Shown in pieces: positions 1 through 5,519 of a stretch of DNA of 18,811 bases (position 1 is the first letter of the stretch; each line of letters begins with the position of its first letter). The notes beneath the pieces were generated by a model, which was not told the origin of the DNA, ran no database searches, and was given only the letters and a program-made list of their open reading frames with translations. Source of the DNA: Myxococcales bacterium (GTDB taxonomy: Bacteria; Myxococcota_C; UBA6777); assembly GCA_027005175.1 (NCBI GenBank), contig JALTMC010000345.1, forward strand, positions 1 to 18,811, written 5' to 3'. A program made the translations under genes and the position numbers.

Positions 1-41
1 ATCTCTTGGTAGGTTCAGGATTCAGTGAAGAACTCGAACAA

Positions 42-125
42 TCGGGTAGGTGGCCGCTTGAATGAAAGCTCGGATAGGTGGCCGCTTGAATAAAAGCTCG
101 GGTGGGTGGCCGCTTGAACGCAGGG
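42..125. repeat. 28-bp tandem repeat, three copies
   Basis: Three head-to-tail copies start at 42, 70 and 98. The core GGTGGCCGCTTGAA is shared by all three, and the first two differ at only two positions. The third copy decays after its core into the ribosome-binding region of the gene at 134. Nothing convincing is encoded here. The 133 bases before that gene hold only this array; any gene upstream lies outside the window. By analogy with the arrays at 3078-3196 and 12473-12609, it may mark the 3' end of a gene lying to the left, but that cannot be seen. Confidence 0.85.
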
Positions 126-133
126 GTTGTTGA

Positions 134-3067
134 ATGTCTCGGCTTGGTTTGTGGGTTGGTGTGCTCTCTGTCTTGCTAGGGCTTGTGTTGTTTCCTTTTG
201 GCATTCCTACGGAATGGTTTGGGTCGTCATTTTTCTGGGCGGGCCTTGTTGTTCTCTGGAGAGAGTGGGGGAGGGATTCATCGCTTCCCCGTGGGTGGAA
301 AGCATTCTGGTCATGGTTTCATCAACCTCTGGGGAATGGGTTCCTCGTTCGTTTTGATCTTCTTAGTTTTTTTCTGATCTTTTGGGTTGTGTATGAGATG
401 ATTCCTGGGGTCGCTGGCGGAAAACCTCCGATTGAGCATGACCACATGGTTCATCTTGTCAAGGCTTTGCAACTCAAAGATCACTTCTTGTTGGAAGGTC
501 GTTTATGGGGTTGGAGTCACAACTGGTTTGCTGGCTATCCTGCTCATTACCTTTATCCTTTTGGTGCGGACTTATGGGTCGTTTTCACTTATGCTTTGGG
601 CTTTGGAAAACTCTCTATCAATCAAGCCTATGCTTACGGGTTTTTTCTGCACTGGGTTTTTATGGGAGTGGCTCTGTATCTTTGTGGCCGACGCCCCTTC
701 TCCCCGATGATATCGTTGCTTGCCACCTTGCTCTTTTTGATTGATCTTGGTTCTTTTCGAATGGGCGGATGGGACTTTCTTTTTCGATGGGGGGTTTGGC
801 CCATTTCTTTGTCTGTGGCCTTTTCGTTACTTTCACTCACCCAACTTCGACCTCTCTTGCTGGGGAAAGGTTGGCGACATGTCGGATGGTTCGGCCTTTG
901 GATGGGATTCTCTCTGTGGTCTCACCCCATTCAGGTTATCCATTTTGCCGCTTTATTTCCTCTCGCCCTTCTCGCCTATGCTTGGTCCAACGATCTTCGA
1001 GGTTGGACGATCCCACTGTCCAGGCTTTCCATTGCCTTTGGGATAGGGATCTGTATTGGTGGACTGTGGTTGTTCCCCTTTCTCTCGACCCGAAATTATA
1101 CTCCTGCCTACGGACTCCCCTGGTATTCCATCTCCAAGTTTGCCCGAGAGCTTTTCTCTCTCCATTTGTTCAAAGGTACTTGGGAAGTTGTTACTTTCTT
1201 GGGGCTGATTGGACTGCTGAGAATGCTTCTCTCTCGCCGATTTTATCTTGTTTATTTTGGTTTCTTCTCGTTTGTGATGCTGGTTCTTTCCCCTCGCACT
1301 CTGGTTGATCTCTTTCACCTGCTCTCCTTTGTCCCAGCCCTCAAAAATATCCAGACCGTTCGCTTTATTATGCTACTGAAACCATTTTTGTTTCTTGGGT
1401 GTGCTTGGCTTCTGGTAGAGGGGGGTCAGTTCCTTTTTCTGAAGTTAAGTGAACTCTTTCGTCCCACAGAAAAAGTTGCACATCCTTCGTCCCCAGGCTT
1501 CTCTCGAACATGGGGACTTTATCTTCGAATCTTTTTGTGTGTGTTTGTGCTTGCTTCCATCACAGGGCCTTTGGTTCATGAGGGATTGGAACGCCACTTT
1601 AAGTTCTTTTGGCGCGATATGAAGACCACAGACAACGATCGATTTGCGGAAGCCAAACAGGAGTTTGTGGCTTGGGCACGCCCTGTCTTTCGGAAGACAA
1701 AAGGCTTCTTTCGCCTTGGTCTTTGGACTCATCGCAACAACCATCTTCTCATGGATCTAAGTCCCAGGCTGTCGGTTCCCATCTATAAAATAGGTTCCAC
1801 TCCGGCAGCGATTTATCGCTACAAGATGGAGACTCATGATCCGGATGTTCTGCGTTATGTGAACGTTCGGTATATCCTTACAGATTCAAAACGACGCTAT
1901 TCCTATCTGCGCTTTCGACGAAGGTTTAAAAACCTGTACTTGTATGAGTTTAAACACTGGAGTCCTGAGCCTTATACCGTCGTAGGTTCCGGTGCGATCA
2001 AACTTGAAAAATGGAGCGACGAAGATATTGTCTTGCGTGTTGCCTCCGGAGCGAGAGGGCAACTTCGACTGCATGTATCTGCCTTTCCCAGATGGTCTGC
2101 CACTCGCAATGGTAAGCCCATACCGATCCGTCTGTTCTCCTTTCCCAACCTTCGAAAAACAGCCTTTATGACCGTTGCCTTAAAACCAGGGACTTATCGC
2201 TTTCAGTTCCGTCGAAGTGTTGTTGAATATCTGAGTTTTTTTGCGATGATTCTCGGCTTATTGCTTTTCTTTTTCACCTTGTGGCTTGACTCTTCTTATC
2301 GCTGGGCTGAATCCATACGTACAGCGATCCGTCTCTTGCAAAAGAAAATGCAACCGATAGAATATCGATTGTGGAAGCCTGCTCAAGTGGCTCTTTCGCT
2401 CGGCTTAATGGGCTTGGTTCTTGTTGGACTTGTGCTTGGAGCGGTGAAGCCCGATCACACTCTTGAACCCCAACAAAAACAAATGTTGGAAAACGTTTCT
2501 TTAAATTTGGTCAATCGATTGGATGAAGCTCGTGTCTCGATCTTGAAGGGGCGAGCGATGAAGCGTTGCCGTCGAAATAGGGGGCGATGGTTCTGTTGGC
2601 GGGGTCGTAAGCCCGCCGTACTCACCCGAAAGCCATTTTCTCAACCCTACTTGGATGCTTGGGACGACCGGAAATGTTTGTGGTTTCGCTACGCTCTGAA
2701 AAGAACGATTATGCTGCGGTATCGGAATGTTAAGGTCGGAGATGTTCTTTTGGGCGATTTTACACTCAATGGTAGACCTCAGACCTCTCATCACCTTCCT
2801 GTCCAAATCGTACTCTTCGTCAACGACAGAGCTGTCTTTGTGGGTCGAACAACACAAGACGCCAAAACTCATCGATTTGCTGTCCCTATTCCCAAAAGAT
2901 ATCGAGGACAAAGCGTAACGGTTCGGATCGATGTTCGGGCACTTCGGACCCAACGAAAAGACCTGTGTTTGCGAGTTTTTAGTGGTCCCTTACGAAAAGG
3001 TCAGCCCATGCCAAAGAACCCTTTTCTACGGAAAAAACAGCCTCTTCCGGCCTCTCGTAAGAAATAG
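134..3067 (+). CDS. Large polytopic membrane protein, PTPS-related / YfhO-like GT-C family
   Basis: This 977-aa protein has about a dozen hydrophobic segments in its first 480 residues. A large hydrophilic region (roughly 490-695) follows, then membrane segments near 696-720 and 752-772 and a soluble C-terminal tail. Residues 102-108 read HDHMVHL just after an early membrane segment, which fits the acidic loop motif of GT-C glycosyltransferases. The later motifs NVRYILTD (about residue 577) and FPRW-x(4)-NGKPI resemble the extracytoplasmic part of the PTPS-related and YfhO-like membrane families. Members of these families are thought to transfer sugars from lipid carriers on the outer face of the membrane; the substrate here is unknown. 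The ATG at 134 is preceded by AGGGG with 7-nt spacing. The last 200 residues are rich in Arg and contain several Cys, an extension I do not recognise. The family call is by motif memory, not by search. Confidence 0.7.
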   Translation: MSRLGLWVGVLSVLLGLVLFPFGIPTEWFGSSFFWAGLVVLWREWGRDSSLPRGWKAFWSWFHQPLGNGFLVRFDLLSFFLIFWVVYEMIPGVAGGKPPIEHDHMVHLVKALQLKDHFLLEGRLWGWSHNWFAGYPAHYLYPFGADLWVVFTYALGFGKLSINQAYAYGFFLHWVFMGVALYLCGRRPFSPMISLLATLLFLIDLGSFRMGGWDFLFRWGVWPISLSVAFSLLSLTQLRPLLLGKGWRHVGWFGLWMGFSLWSHPIQVIHFAALFPLALLAYAWSNDLRGWTIPLSRLSIAFGIGICIGGLWLFPFLSTRNYTPAYGLPWYSISKFARELFSLHLFKGTWEVVTFLGLIGLLRMLLSRRFYLVYFGFFSFVMLVLSPRTLVDLFHLLSFVPALKNIQTVRFIMLLKPFLFLGCAWLLVEGGQFLFLKLSELFRPTEKVAHPSSPGFSRTWGLYLRIFLCVFVLASITGPLVHEGLERHFKFFWRDMKTTDNDRFAEAKQEFVAWARPVFRKTKGFFRLGLWTHRNNHLLMDLSPRLSVPIYKIGSTPAAIYRYKMETHDPDVLRYVNVRYILTDSKRRYSYLRFRRRFKNLYLYEFKHWSPEPYTVVGSGAIKLEKWSDEDIVLRVASGARGQLRLHVSAFPRWSATRNGKPIPIRLFSFPNLRKTAFMTVALKPGTYRFQFRRSVVEYLSFFAMILGLLLFFFTLWLDSSYRWAESIRTAIRLLQKKMQPIEYRLWKPAQVALSLGLMGLVLVGLVLGAVKPDHTLEPQQKQMLENVSLNLVNRLDEARVSILKGRAMKRCRRNRGRWFCWRGRKPAVLTRKPFSQPYLDAWDDRKCLWFRYALKRTIMLRYRNVKVGDVLLGDFTLNGRPQTSHHLPVQIVLFVNDRAVFVGRTTQDAKTHRFAVPIPKRYRGQSVTVRIDVRALRTQRKDLCLRVFSGPLRKGQPMPKNPFLRKKQPLPASRKK

Positions 3068-3077
3068 TGTCGCTCAC

Positions 3078-3196
3078 GTTTTGACTGCCGTTTGGGGTTG
3101 TTGTTTTCTGCTACTTTCTGTATAGCACCAAGTCGGCGTGTGTCTTGGTTTTGACTGCTGTTTGAGGTTGTCGTGTTCTGCTATCCTTTGTGTAGC
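3078..3196. repeat. Two-copy 49-bp direct repeat between convergent genes
   Basis: Copy 1 is 3078-3126 and copy 2 is 3148-3196, a period of 70 bp, with about 40 of 49 positions identical. Both begin GTTTTGACTGC and end TAGC. Copy 2 runs over the last 16 bases of the minus-strand gene ending at 3181. Copy 1 keeps an equivalent of that gene's last codons and a TAG stop: L-Y-R-K-stop against L-H-K-G-stop. The spacer between the convergent genes is therefore largely a duplicated gene end. Confidence 0.8.
3127..3152 (+). terminator. Possible terminator for the gene ending at 3067
   Basis: A perfect 6-bp stem, ACCAAG (3127-3132) with CTTGGT (3144-3149), closes an 11-nt loop and is followed by TTT. 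It lies 60 bp past the stop of the plus-strand gene and between the two direct-repeat copies. The stem is short and the T-run weak, so termination may be inefficient. Confidence 0.35.
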
Positions 3197-4920
3197 TTTA
3201 TGCCAAAGAGCTTTCCGAACAATGCGAGAAAAAAGAGAATGGATAGCGAGGTTCCTCCACCAATCCCCAAAGTCATCCACCGGCTGGCTTGGAGTTGTGC
3301 ATTCGTACCTTCTTGAGAACGGCGCACCACAAGTACCGCTGTTACATGGTTCTTCGTTCCGTTGCCAGAAGCACTCTTACCAACAGAGCCATGACAGGCT
3401 TGACAAGCCTGGGTGTTTTTTATAGGCCACAACACTGTGAGAGTTTTTTTGCCTCGATGCATCCCAATGTGAGTCTTGACTTGCCCAAACTCTGAAGCCT
3501 CTTTCCAAATCTTGGGAAAGCCTACAAGCTTTCCTCTTTTCAAGATCTTACTCTTATCGATGTTGGTGAAGGCCGTGCGTTTGAGTTCCTCTATCTTCTT
3601 CAGCATCTTTGGGTGTGTCTTTTCGATCCAATCGAGAACTCTGGGATCGGATATTCGTTTCTCTATCTTTTTCCTGGTCTTGAAGTCACTATAAGCATAG
3701 GTTCGATCCGGTCGAATCACTTCAATGGATGTTGTGCTGCGGTTGTCTCGCAACTTGCTCACAAAGGTTCGTACGATATCTGCTCTTCCTTCCAGCATAC
3801 TTGTGCGGATCGACTTCTCAAGCATGATCGCCTGAGTGATAGCAGCCTTGTACTCTTGTGTTTGCGACCCCTTTTTTTGCTGGTACGTATTGTACATAAG
3901 CATAGAGCCAACGGAGAGAATCATAGGCATCAGAACAGAGAGTGCGAAGGCTGTTCCTATTAAAAATGATTGTTTGCTTTGAAGTCTTTGATTGAGTCTC
4001 TCGACAATCCCTTGTGAGTGGGGAACAGTGGAGTTACCGGCTAGTTTGGCCACTTGAGCAGAGGGTGTCTCCTCTACATCCCTTTGTGAATGGGGAACAG
4101 TGGCACTGTTATCTGAATGGGGAGCAGTGGAGCTGCTCTCTTGACTTGAAATCCACGATGACTGTGTTCGCTTTGCTGGCTTCTTGCTGCTCTCTTTGGG
4201 TTGAAATGGTAGATCAACAACTGCTTCGTGTGTCATCCTACCTTCGCTCATCGCTTTGATGTCTACCGGTCCTTTACTGGGAGCACTGTCGGCCTTTCGA
4301 ACTTCGCGTGAGGTGCGTGGCGTTGTTACTTTTTTGGGAGTGCTGGCTTTCTCTTCTCTTTCTTCCAGTAGATATTGTGGCACAGGTATCGGGCCTTCGG
4401 GAAGCCTTGCTATAACTGTTTGTAACATTCGATCATCATTGGAGTTTCCAGCTTTCATCTCTCTTGCTTTTTTTTCCGGAGCTGGAACAGGATCGTTCTT
4501 TTTTTGTGATCGCTCTCTCATCTTTTGAAGCGAATCTATATTTACGGAAGCTACATTTCTTATCTTGGGCGGTACCTCTGGACTTGAGCCAGGTTCATAG
4601 CTCAACAACATCTCGGGAACCTTGAAGCTCATTACAGTTTTGTCCAGATCTTCTCCTGGAAATGCATCTGGCATTCCTAGCGGATCCATCGACATCGGCT
4701 CAAAAGGTGACCCCTCTGTCATAGGAAATAGGGAAGCCTCATCCTTGGACTTCGAAGTTGGAGCAAGTTCCTGTTTCTTCTTCGAGATCCCACTAGGCAA
4801 GGGGGTTCGAATGGCTACCATTGTTGATTCTCCCAGATCCTCTTCTACCACGGAGTGCATCAACAGCGGGTCTCGGTTGTTATGACGCTGTGCGGATAAC
4901 CATTCTTGACTGGAACTCAT
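3181..4920 (-). CDS. Membrane c-type heme protein, Tll0287/DUF3365-like sensor domain
   Basis: This 579-aa protein has a hydrophilic, Ser/Pro/Lys-rich N-terminal half (1-318), membrane helix 1 (about 319-343), an extracytoplasmic domain, membrane helix 2 (about 549-573) and a six-residue tail. The outer domain starts with an alpha-helical stretch and ends with WPIKNTQACQACHG and AVLVVRRS. C506, C509 and H510 form a CxxCH site for covalent heme c. This order is typical of Tll0287-like (DUF3365) sensor domains, which usually precede HAMP, kinase or cyclase modules. Here no output module follows helix 2, so any signalling must go through the long N-terminal region, predicted cytoplasmic. That region holds TMVAIRTP (33-40), TVMSFKVP (95-102) and TVIARLP (168-174), plus three PHS-containing repeats (266-302). 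The start is supported by AAGGA 7 nt before the ATG. It could sense redox state, NO or CO, or transfer electrons; the ligand is unknown. Confidence 0.65.
   Translation of the reverse strand: MSSSQEWLSAQRHNNRDPLLMHSVVEEDLGESTMVAIRTPLPSGISKKKQELAPTSKSKDEASLFPMTEGSPFEPMSMDPLGMPDAFPGEDLDKTVMSFKVPEMLLSYEPGSSPEVPPKIRNVASVNIDSLQKMRERSQKKNDPVPAPEKKAREMKAGNSNDDRMLQTVIARLPEGPIPVPQYLLEEREEKASTPKKVTTPRTSREVRKADSAPSKGPVDIKAMSEGRMTHEAVVDLPFQPKESSKKPAKRTQSSWISSQESSSTAPHSDNSATVPHSQRDVEETPSAQVAKLAGNSTVPHSQGIVERLNQRLQSKQSFLIGTAFALSVLMPMILSVGSMLMYNTYQQKKGSQTQEYKAAITQAIMLEKSIRTSMLEGRADIVRTFVSKLRDNRSTTSIEVIRPDRTYAYSDFKTRKKIEKRISDPRVLDWIEKTHPKMLKKIEELKRTAFTNIDKSKILKRGKLVGFPKIWKEASEFGQVKTHIGMHRGKKTLTVLWPIKNTQACQACHGSVGKSASGNGTKNHVTAVLVVRRSQEGTNAQLQASRWMTLGIGGGTSLSILFFLALFGKLFGIKLHKG
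4009..4131. repeat. Imperfect direct repeats inside the heme-protein gene
   Basis: Related stretches at 4009-4032, 4080-4103 and 4113-4131 share GTGAxTGGGGAACAGTGG or a close variant. On the minus strand they encode STAPHSD, ATVPHSQ and STVPHSQ (residues about 264-303) in the disordered segment just before the first membrane helix. They look like diverged duplications of about 20-24 bp. Confidence 0.65.
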
Positions 4921-5090
4921 CTTCTCTTCCTTGAGACATACATGGCTTCGTAAACCTATGTCTATTCAATGGTTGGGTCTTCTTCTTCTTTCACATATCC
5001 ATAACGACTTTTTTTTCATTCCCTTAACTTTCTCCAAATTAAGAAAACGATGGAGATGTTATGTAAACTTAAAGAGCAGAAACTCTTTTT

Positions 5091-5240
5091 ATGAAGTCTC
5101 AATGGTGTTGGGGGTCGGTTCTTGTTTTCGGGCTTCTGGCATGGGGTTTGTGCTCTGCCATCGTTCTTGAGATCCATGAATGGCACGAATGGTATACGAA
5201 TGACAGAAGATTATTTATGTTTTCACATGGAATCTTGTGA
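5091..5240 (+). CDS. Short ORF with signal-peptide-like N-terminus; possible gene remnant
   Basis: ATG at 5091 opens a 49-codon frame ending at TGA 5238-5240. The N-terminus MKSQWCWGSVLVFGLLAW has a charged start and a hydrophobic core. It is followed by GLCSA, which resembles a signal peptidase I site. The rest (from about residue 28) is encoded by the first copy of the 62-bp repeat, giving H-E-W-H-E-W and then an early stop. No good Shine-Dalgarno sequence precedes it; AAAGAG lies 14 nt upstream. It may be a real small secreted peptide, but it reads better as the surviving 5' end of a secreted-protein gene cut off by the repeat, or as chance. Confidence 0.3.
   Translation: MKSQWCWGSVLVFGLLAWGLCSAIVLEIHEWHEWYTNDRRLFMFSHGIL
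5171..5232. repeat. 62-bp intergenic repeat, copy 1
   Basis: This copy matches 5315-5376 with only four differences in 62 positions. The left part contains internal short repeats of the form CACGAATGG. The right part, CAGAAGATTATTTATG and onward to CACATGGAA, is identical in both copies. It has no coding content of its own. Confidence 0.85.
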
Positions 5241-5288
5241 GCACTGACTTCTTTTGTGGTACGGTGTTGAACTACTATACTTGCATGA

Positions 5289-5309
5289 AATTACAGATGA
5301 TCTGTAATT
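5289..5309. promoter_or_regulatory. Perfect 21-bp palindrome, candidate operator
   Basis: AATTACAGAT (5289-5298) and its exact reverse complement (5300-5309) are separated by a single base. This tight dyad is typical of a site for a dimeric repressor. A TATACT hexamer (5276-5281) lies 7 bp to the left, so the dyad would overlap the transcription start of a rightward promoter. The matching -35 element is poor, which makes the promoter uncertain. The short centre and lack of a T-run argue against a terminator. Confidence 0.5.
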
Positions 5310-5314
5310 ATTTA

Positions 5315-5376
5315 GATCCACGAATGGCACGAATGGGACACGAATAACAGAAGATTATTTATGTTTTCACATGGAA
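5315..5376. repeat. 62-bp intergenic repeat, copy 2
   Basis: This is the second copy of the element at 5171-5232, in the same orientation and offset by 144 bp. It begins GATCCACGAATGGCACGAAT. Short CACGAAT-rich intergenic repeats occur in many bacterial genomes, so this may belong to a dispersed family; only two copies are visible here. Confidence 0.85.
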
Positions 5377-5519
5377 GATAGGCATACACAATTGGTGGGC
5401 TATTTTGTGGAGGGGGTGGAGTGTGTTATTTCTTGCAATATTGGTGGGCGCATCCCATCATGAATAGAGTTTGATGATCATCTTATTTCTGGTAATGAAT
5501 CAAGAAGCGAGTACGATTT

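Larger units (their letters stand above)
4921..5519. other. Divergent intergenic region between the heme protein and the PBP
   Basis: About 600 bases separate two divergently transcribed genes. They hold a short ORF (5091-5240), two copies of a 62-bp repeat and a 21-bp palindrome, each listed separately. AAAGAG (5071-5076) and CTCTTT (5083-5088) form a small hairpin followed by two T's. A weak possible promoter for the PBP gene is TTGCAA (5433-5438), 17 nt, CATCAT (5456-5461). No convincing promoter for the minus-strand heme gene was found. ATTGGTGGGC occurs twice (near 5393 and 5440). Base composition is visibly more AT-rich than in the flanking genes. Confidence 0.6.

Noticed and set aside
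1-133. Possible CRISPR from the regularly spaced copies
   Set aside because: The units are contiguous 28-bp tandem copies with no unique spacers between identical repeats.
22-204. 60-codon minus-strand frame over the 28-bp repeats
   Set aside because: Its sequence is simply the translated repeat array plus the antisense of the next gene's start.
2501-2953. 150-codon minus-strand frame opposite the membrane-protein gene
   Set aside because: No family features, no ribosome site noted, and fully inside a well-supported plus-strand gene.
3394-3410. Palindrome CAGGCTTG around one base in the heme-protein gene
   Set aside because: It is explained by the codons for the QACQAC stretch of the heme motif, so an operator is unlikely.
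4931-5170. 79-codon plus-strand frame in the divergent spacer
   Set aside because: No ribosome site and mixed composition. The frame starting at 5091 in a different phase has a better N-terminus. Kept only as background.
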